Source of the DNA: Moritella sp. PE36
GTDB lineage: Bacteria > Pseudomonadota > Gammaproteobacteria > Enterobacterales > Moritellaceae
Length of the DNA stretch: 39,925 nt
Direction of reading: 5' to 3'
NCBI RefSeq assembly: GCF_000170855.1
Contig: NZ_ABCQ01000042.1
Coordinates: forward strand, 1-39,925
Below, one piece after another: positions 1-9,499 of the stretch. The notes under the pieces are model-generated. The model searched no databases and was not told the DNA's origin. It worked only from the letters and a program-made list of their open reading frames with translations. Numbering within the stretch: position 1 is the first letter of the stretch; each line of letters begins with the position of its first letter. The translations under genes and the position numbers were made by a program.

Positions 1-485
1 ATATTACCGGCTTTATGGTGGGTAAAAAATACGAAGCAGAAGGGATAGCAAAACACGGCGCTAAAATGGTTGCCGCTGTCGCTTGCGCCCAAGTGCCTAA
101 GTTTACCGTCATTATTGGCGGCAGTTACGGTGCGGGTAATTATGGCATGTGTGGCCGCGCTTACGACCCCACCTTGTTATGGATATGGCCAAATGCCAGA
201 ATTTCAGTGATGGGCGGCGAGCAAGCAGCCAGTGTACTCAGCCAAGTCAAAAAAGACGGCTTAGCCCGTAATAATAAAACCATGACAGCAGCAGAAGAAG
301 CTGAATTCAAAGCGCCTATTATTAAACAATATGAAACTCAAGGTGATCCTTATTATGCCAGTGCGCGATTATGGGATGACGGTATTATCGACCCATTACA
401 AACAAGGCAAGTACTTGGGTTAGCCATTTCAGCCGCCCTTAATGCGCCGATTGCAGATACCCAATTTGGTATTTTTAGAATGTAG
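1..485 (+). CDS. liuB: Methylcrotonyl-CoA carboxylase, carboxyltransferase (beta) subunit, 3' part
   Basis: The 5' end lies outside the window; the open frame runs in from the left edge (codons in phase with position 3). This is the C-terminal ~160 residues of the carboxyltransferase subunit that moves CO2 from biotin to 3-methylcrotonyl-CoA in leucine degradation. The crotonase-fold segment [20 protein letters not shown], followed by [15 protein letters not shown] and a C-terminal [20 protein letters not shown], is typical of the MCC beta chain; propionyl-CoA carboxylase beta differs here. The downstream liuC, liuD and HMG-CoA lyase genes support MCC. The stop codon sits inside the first copy of an 18-bp tandem duplication, so the last residues (IFRM) and stop are followed by a second copy of the same bases. 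Confidence 0.93.
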   Translation, partial: ITGFMVGKKYEAEGIAKHGAKMVAAVACAQVPKFTVIIGGSYGAGNYGMCGRAYDPTLLWIWPNARISVMGGEQAASVLSQVKKDGLARNNKTMTAAEEAEFKAPIIKQYETQGDPYYASARLWDDGIIDPLQTRQVLGLAISAALNAPIADTQFGIFRM

Positions 486-507
486 CTATTTTTTAGAATG
501 TAGCTAT
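472..507. repeat. Perfect 18-bp tandem duplication over the liuB stop codon
   Basis: The unit tttttagaatgtagctat occurs at 472-489 and again at 490-507 with no difference. The first copy contains the liuB stop codon (483-485). The duplicate adds 18 bp to the liuB-liuC spacer and does not change the protein. Confidence 0.9.
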
Positions 508-588
508 AAGTACTGACAATTACGTGCAACTGCTTTTGTACAGTGCTAACCCTAATTACAAATCAAAAACCACAGTTAGGATCGTTGA

Positions 589-1404
589 ATGACAAAGAAT
601 TCAGACCAACTAAATATCATCAATGCAGAGCACTTACATACGGCGGTTGATAATCAGGGTGTGGCCACTATCACCCTCACTCGGACCAAAGTACGCAATG
701 CATTTAGTGCCGAAACAATCAGTCACTTGCTGACGACCTTAGCAGTATTAAAGCATGATCCTGCGGTACGAATATTGCTCCTCCGCGCCGAAGGTGAGCA
801 CTTCTCAGCGGGCGCTGACATTAACTGGATGAAAGATATTGCCAAACTTGGCTATCAAGAAAATCTAGCAGATGCCGCACAATTAGCCAAATTGATGGAC
901 AATCTCAATCAATTTCCCAAACCAACCATAGCGCTAATACAAGGGGCCTGCTTTGGCGGGGCGATCGGACTTGTCGCCTGTTGCGATATAGCCCTGGCGA
1001 CAACCACTGCTAAATTTTGTTTAAGTGAAGTGAAAATTGGCCTTATTCCTGCGGTAATAAGCCCTTATGTGATAACGGCCATCGGACCACGGCAAGCACG
1101 GCGTTACTGTTTAACGGGCGAAATGTTTACCGCGGAACAAGCGCTAGACTATGGTTTGATCCACCAGCTGGGTGATAACTTAGATACGCTAGCCGCCCCC
1201 TTTACTGACGCATTACTGGCGAATAGCCCTGCCGCTATGCAGGCCGCTAAATCATTAATTCATGGCGTCACTAATCACGTAATCAATGACTTATTAATCG
1301 CAGATACAAGCCAGCGGATAGCAGCAATTCGGGTATCAAACGAAGCTCAAGAAGGGTTAGATGCATTCCTGAATAAGCGCAAGCCTGGCTGGACTAAGGA
1401 ATAA
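589..1404 (+). CDS. liuC: Methylglutaconyl-CoA hydratase (enoyl-CoA hydratase family)
   Basis: A 271-residue crotonase-fold enzyme, the usual length. It would hydrate 3-methylglutaconyl-CoA to HMG-CoA, the step between MCC and HMG-CoA lyase. Two oxyanion-hole segments are visible: LRAEGEHFSAGADINWM near residues 65-81 and IQGACFGGAIGLVACCDIA near 116-135. Position inside the liu operon (after liuB, before liuD) is the main reason for the specific substrate; by sequence alone it is only an enoyl-CoA hydratase/isomerase. The ATG at 589 is preceded by a weak AGGA (577-580). The liuB-liuC gap is 103 nt; liuC-liuD is 5 nt, so liuC and liuD are cotranscribed. Confidence 0.9.
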   Translation: MTKNSDQLNIINAEHLHTAVDNQGVATITLTRTKVRNAFSAETISHLLTTLAVLKHDPAVRILLLRAEGEHFSAGADINWMKDIAKLGYQENLADAAQLAKLMDNLNQFPKPTIALIQGACFGGAIGLVACCDIALATTTAKFCLSEVKIGLIPAVISPYVITAIGPRQARRYCLTGEMFTAEQALDYGLIHQLGDNLDTLAAPFTDALLANSPAAMQAAKSLIHGVTNHVINDLLIADTSQRIAAIRVSNEAQEGLDAFLNKRKPGWTKE

Positions 1405-1409
1405 CGTCT

Positions 1410-3520
1410 ATGTCGCATCAGGTCTTCATTAATCAGCCAACACTGTTTAGTAAACTACTTATCGCTAATCGCGGCGAAATAGCTTGCCGCATAATAGCAA
1501 CAGCGCAGCGACTTGGTATAAAGTGTGTCGCGGTTTATTCTGCTGCGGACACCAACGCCCGTCATGTAAAGATGGCAGATGAGGCGTTTTATTTAGGACC
1601 TGCACCAGCGCCAGAATCTTACCTTAATAGCCAACGAATACTCACCATTGCACAACAAGCTAATGTACAAGCCATTCATCCCGGTTATGGGTTTCTATCC
1701 GAAAACGCACCATTTGCCCTAGCCTGTGCCAAACAAGGGTTAATCTTCATCGGCCCAAGTGCTGACGCTATCACCACAATGGGCAGTAAAAGTGCAGCAA
1801 AAACGATGATGGCGACGGCAGATGTACCGCTTGTTCCCGGTTATCATGGTAACGCCCAAGATGAACAAACACTAAAGCATCACTCACAAAAAGTTGGCTA
1901 TCCACAACTACTCAAAGCTGTCTACGGCGGCGGCGGTAAAGGCATGCGAGTGGTCTATCACGCCGATGAGTTTTGCCAAGCACTCGCCGCAACCAAGCGT
2001 GAAGCAATGGCTAGCTTTGGCAATGACGACATGCTTATTGAACGTTACTTAACCAAGACTCGTCACGTCGAAATTCAATATTTAGCGACACCATGGCAAC
2101 TGTATTACTTATCTCAGCGGGATGTCGATCACGTCGCCATCAAAAATACTGGAAGAAGCCCCTGCTCCGGCATTACTAAGGCACGAAAATTGCCATGGGT
2201 GACGCCGCAGTGGCGGCAGCCAACACCATCAATTATCAGGGCGCTGGGACGGTAGAATTTTTGTATGATGAACAAGGTCAGTTCTATTTCATGGAGATGA
2301 ATACCCGTTTACAAGTCGAACACCCCGTCACCGAGATGATAACAGGATTAGACTTAGTCGAATGGCAACTGCATATTGCCAACGGCTCGCCATTACCACT
2401 GACTCAAACGCAAGTTAAAATCAACGGCCATGCTATTGAAGTACGCATTTATGCCGAGGACACAGAGAAGGATTTTATGCCTGCCAGTGGTGATATAGTT
2501 TACTTAAGTCAACCACCAGCATCTCGACATGTACGTATTGATACAGGCGTTGTTCAAGGGGATGAGATTAGCCCCTATTACGACCCTATGATTGCCAAGT
2601 TAATTGTCTGGGATCATACCCGCGACCTGGCAATTGCTCGTCTACAAAGCGCCTTATCAAAGTATAAGATAGCTGGCATTAAAACTAACATTGGTTTTTT
2701 AACGCAACTGTTACAAGTACCCGCATTACAACGTGCAAGCTTGAACACTGACTTTTTACTGACTCACGCAGCAGTATTAGCACCACCACACATCAATATT
2801 GACTACGCGTTGCTCTTGGCTGGACTCGCATTACAGCTTAACAGTGAGCAGTCACAACAGCTTGAGAACGCCAATAATACCGAAAATCATGATCCATACT
2901 CCCCTTGGTCGCAAACAACAGGCTGGCGTTTAAATCAGCCTTCAACCAACACCGTAAAACTAGCAACAACGAATAATGACCATCTCGACAGCCAACACTA
3001 CACGCTCACGCTGACCACAATTACCCAAGGTTACCAAGTACAAATTAATTGCCAGCATGCAGCACTCAACACAGGTTATATAATCAGTGGCGAACTTAAT
3101 GGTGATGAACTCACGGCATTTATCGATGATCATAGAGTCAAGGCCACCGTCGTTATATCGCCATTACACATCACAGTATTTTATGCCGGTAACAGTACGG
3201 TGTTATTTCGCCAATCCATAATCCAATCCGCAGTGCAAAATCAGGCCTTACCATCTAATATTGATAATGAATTCGAAACAAAAATAACCGCACCAATGAA
3301 TGGCGTGATCGTCAGCGTACTTTGCCAAGTAGACCAAATAGTCGACGCTGGCGAACCGTTAGTCGTGATGGAAGCGATGAAGATGGAGTGCAATATAAAT
3401 GCGCCTGTCGCGGGCACAATTACCACCGTGTTTTATCAAGAAGGTGACATGGTCGAAGATGGTGCTGAATTAATACAGTTAACCCCTTCCCTGATTCTTG
3501 ATAACAAGGAACAAGCCTAA
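1410..3520 (+). pseudogene. liuD: Methylcrotonyl-CoA carboxylase biotin-carrying alpha subunit, frame broken
   Basis: Two overlapping frames together make one protein: 1410-2255 gives the biotin carboxylase N-terminal part (ANRGEIACRI; ATP-grasp loop YGGGGKGMR), and 2195-3520 gives the rest (FMEMNTRLQVEHPVTE, then biotinyl domain VVMEAMKMEC near the C-terminus, Lys in AMKM being the biotin site). The break lies at about 2087-2203, exactly over the conserved motif expected to read RDCSIQRRHQK...EEAPAP. Adding ten single bases, each lengthening a run of identical bases by one, restores a continuous 706-residue subunit with that motif intact. Because every change is a lost base in a run, a local sequencing or consensus error is more likely than a real dead gene; the flanking frames show no other decay. 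The stop overlaps the next start by one base. Confidence 0.85.
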
Positions 3521-4488
3521 TGGCGTCTCGACTCTCTGACAAAGTAAACCAGGTATCAGCCAAACTTAACCAATTACCCGAAAAGGTTAAAATTGTCGAA
3601 GTCGGTCCCCGCGACGGCCTGCAAAATGAAGTAGAAATAAGCCTAAGTGATAAAATATCCTTGGTGAATATACTGAGTCATACTGGATTAACCCTCATCG
3701 AATCCGGCAGTTTCGTCTCGCCTAAATGGGTACCTCAAATGGCAAATAGCGGTGAGTTATTTAACCGCATCAAGCGCTCGACGGGTGTCACCTACTCTGC
3801 ATTGACACCCAATTTAATAGGTTTAAATGCCGCCATTGCTGCAAATGTCGATGAAGTGGCGATATTTGGTTCTGCATCCGAAAGCTTTAGTCGTAAAAAT
3901 ATTAACTGCTCCATTACTGACTCGCTACGTCAATTTGAACCTGTGGTCAAACAAGCTCTCGCTGCAGGTCTACCCGTACGTGGTTATGTCTCTTGTACGC
4001 TTGGCTGCCCGTACGAAGGTTATATCAGTATTAACAAAGTCGCCAAAGTCGCCCAGCAATTACACGACATGGGCTGCTATCAAATAAGCCTCGGCGATAC
4101 CGTCGGAGTAGGCACGCCGGAAGCGGCCAAAGCCATGATTAACGCGGTCAGCCAGCATATACCTATCGACCATTTAGCCGTTCATTTTCATGATACTTAT
4201 GGTCAAGCACTGGCGAATATCTATGCCGCATTACAATTGGGTATTGGCGTTATCGACAGTGCAGTGGCTGGTTTGGGTGGTTGTCCTTATGCACAAGGTG
4301 CGTCAGGTAATGTTGCGACTGAAGACGTGGTGTATATGCTAAATGGCTTAGGTATTGAATCCGGCGTTGATTTAAGTGAATTAATTGCCGCGGGTAATTT
4401 CATTTGCCAACGTTTAAACCGCCCGAATGGCTCTAAGGTTGCGTTAGCCTACCCAGCCGCACAAGCGCGGTTTCAATCATTAATATGA
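3520..4488 (+). CDS. liuE: Hydroxymethylglutaryl-CoA lyase
   Basis: A 322-residue TIM-barrel enzyme splitting HMG-CoA into acetoacetate and acetyl-CoA, the last step of leucine degradation. Visible marks: [12 protein letters not shown] with the catalytic Arg31-Asp32; FHDTYGQ with metal ligands His222 and His224; and the lyase signature [14 protein letters not shown] with the active-site Cys255. These separate it from the related homocitrate/isopropylmalate synthases. The ATG (3520) shares its A with the stop codon of liuD (TAATG), implying translational coupling. It ends one base before the possible GTG start of the acetoacetyl-CoA synthetase gene. Also called mvaB. Confidence 0.95.
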   Translation: MASRLSDKVNQVSAKLNQLPEKVKIVEVGPRDGLQNEVEISLSDKISLVNILSHTGLTLIESGSFVSPKWVPQMANSGELFNRIKRSTGVTYSALTPNLIGLNAAIAANVDEVAIFGSASESFSRKNINCSITDSLRQFEPVVKQALAAGLPVRGYVSCTLGCPYEGYISINKVAKVAQQLHDMGCYQISLGDTVGVGTPEAAKAMINAVSQHIPIDHLAVHFHDTYGQALANIYAALQLGIGVIDSAVAGLGGCPYAQGASGNVATEDVVYMLNGLGIESGVDLSELIAAGNFICQRLNRPNGSKVALAYPAAQARFQSLI

Positions 4489-4495
4489 GGTGGTA

Positions 4496-6727
4496 ATGGC
4501 AGCACAGTCAACAGGTCCAATTTGGACGCCAAGCCAAGCGCGCATTGATGGTAGTAACATCGCGCGTTATCTACAGTTTTTACGCGATGAATACAGCCTT
4601 AAATTTGCCCATTATCAGCAATTACATCAATGGAGTATCAATAACACTGCAATATTTTGGGGCTCGTTAGTGCGTTTTTTCAAACTCAAAGGCAGCTTCA
4701 ACCTTAATCGTATTTTTGTCGAAAATGACTGTTTTTATCATTGCCAATGGTTTCCAGATTCAACATTAAATTTTGCCGAGAATCTGCTATATCCCGACAA
4801 TATCTCGGCTGATGAAAACAATATCTCGACTAATCACAACAATAATAATGCCAATCCAGACAAGCTTGCCATCATCAGCTGTGGCGAAGATGGTCAGCGC
4901 ACGCAGCTTAGCTATTTACAACTGCGTGAGGAAGTCACCCGTATTGCTGCGGCTATGCGTGAGTTAGGGATTGTAAAAGGCGATCGTGTGGCGGGTTTAT
5001 TACCCAATTGCAGCGAGGCAGTTGTGGCCATGTTAGCGACCACCAGCATTGGCGCGATCTGGTCATCCTGCTCGCCCGACTTTGGTCATCAAGGCGTACT
5101 CGACAGGTTTATTCAGATCCAGCCTAAATTATTATTCGCCTGTAACGGTTACCACTACGCCGGTAAGAAAATTGATATTAACGAAAAAGTGCATTCGATT
5201 GCAAATGCCCTGCCCGAATTATCAAAGCTCGTCATCATCCCCTATTTAAAACTCGACACCGAATTAGATACAAGATTAGATACACAAATACCAGCAAACA
5301 CGACAGCCTCTTCATTAGACAAAGCAACGGTTTGTCACTGGCGGCATTTTTGTGCGGCGCTCCCACGCTCTTTAACCTTCGAGCCTGTGGCCTTTTCTGA
5401 TCCGCTGTATATTCTTTATTCATCAGGCACAACAGGCATGCCTAAATGTATTGTGCACAGTGTTGGCGGTACCTTATTACAACATGTAAAAGAATTGGCA
5501 TTACATACTGATGTGCAAGTTGATGATCGTATTTTTTATTACACGACTTGCGGCTGGATGATGTGGAATTGGTTAATAAGCAGCTTATCTCAGGGTGCTA
5601 CCTTAGTGCTATTCGACGGTTCTCCTTTTCATCCTCATAAGCAAATACTTTTTGAACTGGCTAACACAGAAAAAGTATCTATTTTTGGCGCCAGTGCCAA
5701 GTATTATTCAGCCTGTGATAAAGCTCAATTACGCCCTGCACAGACCTATGAACTCAGTAATTTAAAAACCATGTTATCCACCGGGTCTACCTTATCCCAC
5801 GAAAGTTATGATTATATTTATCAATATATTAAACAAGATATTTGTCTATCTAGCATCTGTGGCGGTACCGACATTATTTCCTGTTTCATGCTCGGTATGC
5901 CAACCTTACCTGTGTACCGTGGTGAACTACAATGCATAGGTTTAGGCATGGACGTTGCGTTTATGAATAGCGAGGATGTTACGTTTATTAATAACGAGCA
6001 TATAGCAACGACAAGCATACCAAACACCCAATCGCTAACACCACTTACCCATGGCAAAGGCGACCTTGTGTGTCGACAACCTTTCCCCTCTATGCCGACG
6101 GGATTTTGGCAAGACCCGGGGGACCGGAAATACCATAATGCGTACTTTACCCGTTTCCACAATATCTGGGCACACGGTGATTATGGAGAACTGACTTACC
6201 ATTATATTAATACGCCAGATATGCTGCCCAACGCTGCCGATACCCAAAGAAAACCAACAGCAGATATCGCGATTAATGACATAGCAGACATCTGTATTAA
6301 TCAAGTAGGTGTGATTATCCACGGTCGCTCTGATGCGGTATTAAACCCCGGCGGAGTACGCATTGGTACCGCCGAAATATACCGACAAGTAGAAAAACTA
6401 ACCGTTATTCAAGAATCTATCGCCATTGGTCAAAAGTGGCATGATGATGTACGGGTGATCTTGTTTGTCCGTTTATCGGAGGGTGTTGAGTTAGATACCC
6501 CTTTAATCTGCCAAATAAAACAGGTCATTCGCACCAATACCACACCAAGACACGTGCCAGCTAAAATCATCGCAGTGACAGATATCCCCAAAACCATCAG
6601 TGGTAAGATAGTCGAACTAGCCGTGCGTAACATGGTGCATGGCATTTCCGTCACCAATCAAGATGCACTCGCCAATCCTGAAGCATTAACCTTGTTTGCT
6701 GATTTAGCTGAACTACAGTGTGAATAA
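4496..6727 (+). CDS. aacS: Acetoacetyl-CoA synthetase (enlarged by loop insertions)
   Basis: An adenylate-forming ligase that activates acetoacetate (product of the upstream lyase) to acetoacetyl-CoA. The core AMP-binding motif LYILYSSGTTGMPK, the family-specific TTCGWMMWNW and GGTDIISCF, and the C-terminal HGRSDAVLNPGGVRIGTAEIY and PKTISGK (adenylation lysine) are all present. ATG 4496 is chosen over the in-frame GTG 4490 because GAGG at 4486-4489 is then well spaced. At 743 residues it is ~90 longer than usual (about 650). The extra length is in surface-loop positions, and at least four of the inserts are imperfect tandem repeats in whole codons (see repeat entries). Catalytic motifs are intact, so it is probably active. 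The symbol is by function; acsA2 is also used. Confidence 0.93.
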   Translation: MAAQSTGPIWTPSQARIDGSNIARYLQFLRDEYSLKFAHYQQLHQWSINNTAIFWGSLVRFFKLKGSFNLNRIFVENDCFYHCQWFPDSTLNFAENLLYPDNISADENNISTNHNNNNANPDKLAIISCGEDGQRTQLSYLQLREEVTRIAAAMRELGIVKGDRVAGLLPNCSEAVVAMLATTSIGAIWSSCSPDFGHQGVLDRFIQIQPKLLFACNGYHYAGKKIDINEKVHSIANALPELSKLVIIPYLKLDTELDTRLDTQIPANTTASSLDKATVCHWRHFCAALPRSLTFEPVAFSDPLYILYSSGTTGMPKCIVHSVGGTLLQHVKELALHTDVQVDDRIFYYTTCGWMMWNWLISSLSQGATLVLFDGSPFHPHKQILFELANTEKVSIFGASAKYYSACDKAQLRPAQTYELSNLKTMLSTGSTLSHESYDYIYQYIKQDICLSSICGGTDIISCFMLGMPTLPVYRGELQCIGLGMDVAFMNSEDVTFINNEHIATTSIPNTQSLTPLTHGKGDLVCRQPFPSMPTGFWQDPGDRKYHNAYFTRFHNIWAHGDYGELTYHYINTPDMLPNAADTQRKPTADIAINDIADICINQVGVIIHGRSDAVLNPGGVRIGTAEIYRQVEKLTVIQESIAIGQKWHDDVRVILFVRLSEGVELDTPLICQIKQVIRTNTTPRHVPAKIIAVTDIPKTISGKIVELAVRNMVHGISVTNQDALANPEALTLFADLAELQCE
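4797..4828 (+). repeat. 21-bp imperfect tandem repeat inside aacS
   Basis: The 11-mer acaatatctcg occurs at 4797-4807 and 4818-4828, a period of 21 bp (7 codons). It encodes DNISADE-NNISTNH followed by an Asn run (NNN), between the N-terminal segment and the ATP-binding domain. Confidence 0.7.
5252..5287 (+). repeat. 12-bp tandem repeat, three copies, inside aacS
   Basis: Three 12-bp units (5252-5263, 5264-5275, 5276-5287) encode LDTE-LDTR-LDTQ, a four-residue period in a polar loop. The second and third units differ at two bases, while the first is more diverged. Confidence 0.8.
5950..5997 (+). repeat. 24-bp imperfect tandem repeat inside aacS
   Basis: Units at 5950-5973 and 5974-5997 encode DVAFMNSE and DVTFINNE. 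The first unit matches the normal family sequence; the second looks like its duplicated, diverged copy. Confidence 0.75.
6260..6307 (+). repeat. 24-bp imperfect tandem repeat inside aacS, C-terminal loop
   Basis: Units 6260-6283 and 6284-6307 share gcaga-atc--attaat spacing and encode ADIAINDI / ADICINQV just before the conserved GVIIHGRSD motif. Confidence 0.6.
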
Positions 6728-6754
6728 TTACAATCCAACACCGCTATAACTGAA

Positions 6755-6788
6755 TCGGGTGCAAATACATGCACCCGACGTTTATTTT
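6755..6788 (+). terminator. Rho-independent terminator after aacS
   Basis: A perfect 9-bp stem tcgggtgca (6755-6763) / tgcacccga (6770-6778) with a 6-nt loop is followed by cgtttatttt on the + strand. It lies 28 nt after the aacS stop, between the convergent aacS and catalase genes. The U-tract is interrupted, so strength is uncertain. Confidence 0.65.
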
Positions 6789-6809
6789 CACTCACGTTAT
6801 TGCTACCAG

Positions 6810-8261
6810 CTAGTTTTGATATTTACTCACATCAATTCCCAGCAATTTGGCAATGCCATGGCCGTAATCAGGGTCGGCTTTAAAACAATGTCTTAAATGT
6901 CTGATTTGAATCTCTTCTGGTACACCACCTAAGTTACGCGCAGTATTATCAAACAAAATAGCTTGTTTCTCTGCAGTCATCAGTCGGAACAAATCACCAG
7001 GTTGACTAAAGTAATCATCATCTTCGCGATGATCCCAATGTGCTGCAGCACCATCTAAGCTTAACGGTGGCTCAGAGAAGTCAGGTTGTTCAGCCCATTC
7101 TCCTTGATCATTTGGCTCATAACCCACTGTGCCACCATAGTTACCATCAACACGCATAGCACCATCTCGGTGATAACTGTGTACTGGGCAGCGCGGGGCA
7201 TTAACCGGAATACTGTGATGATTAACCCCTAAACGGTAACGTTGTGCATCGCCATACGAGAACAGACGACCTTGCAACATTTTATCTGGTGAAAAACTGA
7301 TACCAGGTACCACACTCGCAGGGTTAAAAGCAGATTGCTCTACTTCGGCAAAGAAGTTTTCTGGGTTACGGTTAAGCTCTAACTCACCCACTTCAATCAG
7401 TGGATAATCGCTATGAGGCCAAATTTTAGTCAGGTCGAACGGGTTGTAAGGCACTTTAGATGCATCGTCTTCTGGCATGATTTGCACTTGCAGCGTCCAC
7501 TTAGGGAAATCGCGATTATCAATGCTTTCTAACAAATCACGATGATGACTTTCTCGGTCTTTACCAATCAATGTTTCTGCTTCAGCATCTGATAGATTCT
7601 TGATACCTTGCTGAGATTTGAAGTGAAACTTCACCCAGAAACGTTCGTTATCACTGTTGATAAAGCTATAGGTGTGACTACCAAATCCGTGCATATGTCG
7701 ATACGTTGCCGGAATACCACGATCGCTCATGACAATGGTGATTTGATGTAACGCTTCAGGTAATGAGGTCCAGAAATCCCAGTTGTTTTTCGCACTGCGC
7801 ATATTCGTTCTAGGGTCACGTTTTACCGCATGATTCAGATCGGGAAATTTTAGCGGATCGCGTAAGAAGAATACCGGGGTATTATTACCCACTAAGTCCC
7901 AGTTGCCTTCTTCAGTGTAGAACTTCATGGCAAAACCACGTATATCACGCTCTGCATCGGCAGCGCCACGCTCACCCGCTACTGTGGTAAAACGCGTGAA
8001 TAGCTCGGTTTTTTTACCTATGGCAGAGAAAATCTTCGCTTTAGTAAACCGCGTAATATCATGAGTCACGGTAAAGGTGCCATAAGCGCCAGAACCCTTG
8101 GCATGCATACGACGTTCTGGGATCACCTCTCGATCAAAGTGGGCGAGCTTTTCCAGAAACCACACATCTTGTAGCAGTTGAGGGCCTCTTTTACCTGCAG
8201 TTTGGACATTTTGATTATGCGCAACAGGGCAACCTGCTGCGGTCGTTAGTTTTTTACTCAT
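6810..8261 (-). CDS. katA: Small-subunit haem catalase
   Basis: Monofunctional haem catalase of 483 residues (clade 3 length), degrading H2O2 in the cytoplasm. The distal His53 lies in [20 protein letters not shown], the partner Asn at 126/127 in VGNNTPVFF, and the proximal haem ligand Tyr336 in the signature [14 protein letters not shown]. The start at 8261 is supported by AAGAAGGA seven bases upstream. No signal peptide is seen. It is transcribed away from the patatin gene's 3' end (spacer 114 nt) and carries a 32-bp tandem duplication directly in its promoter region. The symbol is by family type; orthology to a particular katA/katB is not proved. Confidence 0.95.
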   Translation of the reverse strand: MSKKLTTAAGCPVAHNQNVQTAGKRGPQLLQDVWFLEKLAHFDREVIPERRMHAKGSGAYGTFTVTHDITRFTKAKIFSAIGKKTELFTRFTTVAGERGAADAERDIRGFAMKFYTEEGNWDLVGNNTPVFFLRDPLKFPDLNHAVKRDPRTNMRSAKNNWDFWTSLPEALHQITIVMSDRGIPATYRHMHGFGSHTYSFINSDNERFWVKFHFKSQQGIKNLSDAEAETLIGKDRESHHRDLLESIDNRDFPKWTLQVQIMPEDDASKVPYNPFDLTKIWPHSDYPLIEVGELELNRNPENFFAEVEQSAFNPASVVPGISFSPDKMLQGRLFSYGDAQRYRLGVNHHSIPVNAPRCPVHSYHRDGAMRVDGNYGGTVGYEPNDQGEWAEQPDFSEPPLSLDGAAAHWDHREDDDYFSQPGDLFRLMTAEKQAILFDNTARNLGGVPEEIQIRHLRHCFKADPDYGHGIAKLLGIDVSKYQN

Positions 8262-8280
8262 CGCTAATTCCTTCTTATAT

Positions 8281-8344
8281 GTTATTTATTATTTTAGAAA
8301 CGAACTGATATAGTTATTTATTACGTTATAAATGAACTGATATT
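8281..8344. repeat. 32-bp tandem duplication in the catalase promoter region
   Basis: gttatttatta...gaactgatata at 8281-8312 is followed immediately by a second copy at 8313-8344 with 27 of 32 bases identical. It starts 19 bp upstream of the katA start codon and fills most of the intergenic region, so it probably duplicates promoter or operator bases. Confidence 0.8.
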
Positions 8345-8375
8345 ATCTTTACTTACATTGCTTATTACACTTTGA

Positions 8376-9206
8376 CTAAACACGATTTTCTATGTGTGCC
8401 AGTCCTGCCTGCTTACCCATCAAGTAACCTTTATTTAAGATGTCGTTATTCATTGTTAATCGTTTAACGGCAAACTGTTCAGGTGGCGCAATGACTCTAA
8501 TCGTTAAGTCATTCGGTGGGTTTTTTATAAATTCGAGAGATTCGTTATAATTTTTCGCTCTTACCATCATAGACTTTGCGATATTCGGATGCTGAGAGAA
8601 TAGTGTTTTAACTAACCATGGATATTTAATTGTTTGTTTTTTATAACTAAGCGGATGTGAAAGTACCACGGTAATATCACGTGCACCCAGTCGATATGCT
8701 TTGCGTACAGGGATCGAATCGGCAATACCTCCATCTGTATAGCAGCCGCCTGAAAAGCAAGGCATTTCACGATAAGCGATTGGTAACGCGGTGGTTGCCT
8801 CTAGCACATTGGATAATGTATCTGGCTTGATACGATGGTAATCAGCATGCCCGGTATCAATATTTGTTACTGCGGCATACATCGGAATATTGGTAAATAG
8901 TTTTTCACGATCAATCGGATAACGCGCAATCGATGTTTCCCATAACCATTTAACATCTACAAGGTTGCCGCCTTTCACAAATCGAATCGGATTAAAAAAA
9001 GCCTTGTCCGTGGCCATTGTAGTAATGACATTGAAACTACGTTGTGGTGCGTTGGCAAGATAGCCCACCAAGTTAGATGCGCCAGCAGATACCCCAATAG
9101 CAAAGTCATAAGGCAAATAGTTTTCATCCATAAAAGCGTCGAGCACACCGCTAGCAAAAATACCGCGCATACCTCCACCTTCAACAATTAATGCTCTTTT
9201 TTGCAT
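8376..9206 (-). CDS. Patatin-like phospholipase family protein (YjjU-like)
   Basis: A 276-residue patatin-fold hydrolase, probably acting on acyl-lipid esters in the cytoplasm. The oxyanion loop VEGGGMRGIF is at residues 8-17, the nucleophile Ser40 in GVSAG, and the catalytic Asp158 in TDGG, so the Ser-Asp dyad is complete. The region FFNPIRFVKGGNLVDVKWL resembles the E. coli YjjU branch. No signal peptide or membrane segment is evident. Substrate is unknown. Start chosen at the ATG just before the glycine-rich loop, as in relatives; a GGAGTGA stretch lies upstream (9211-9217). Confidence 0.85.
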   Translation of the reverse strand: MQKRALIVEGGGMRGIFASGVLDAFMDENYLPYDFAIGVSAGASNLVGYLANAPQRSFNVITTMATDKAFFNPIRFVKGGNLVDVKWLWETSIARYPIDREKLFTNIPMYAAVTNIDTGHADYHRIKPDTLSNVLEATTALPIAYREMPCFSGGCYTDGGIADSIPVRKAYRLGARDITVVLSHPLSYKKQTIKYPWLVKTLFSQHPNIAKSMMVRAKNYNESLEFIKNPPNDLTIRVIAPPEQFAVKRLTMNNDILNKGYLMGKQAGLAHIENRV

Positions 9207-9499
9207 TGGTTCACTCCGTCAAAATCAATATGTTAAGAATAGGATCATTTTGATATAAATAAAAAACGATTAAACCTGACATTTTGATAGTTTAAAACTA
9301 TTGAACTTAATTTAGTTACATCCACACTAATTTGGTGCAACTTAAATTAACAATGCATTAATCTGGTGAGAAATTGTTCTACCCATTTATAAATAATTTT
9401 ATATATCAAACATTTAACTTTTGGCTCGCTTTTTGATATAAATACAGCATACCTACCTCGTAACTATTTGAATAAAAACAATTAGGGAATGATTGACAT
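9207..9499. promoter_or_regulatory. Divergent promoter region of the patatin gene and glgC
   Basis: A 293-bp AT-rich gap between divergent genes. ttttgatataaata occurs twice in the same orientation (9248-9261 and 9431-9444, 14/14 identical). The second copy holds an extended -10-like TGATATAAA 54 bp upstream of glgC and is the likeliest glgC promoter. No clear -35 was identified. Confidence 0.4.
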
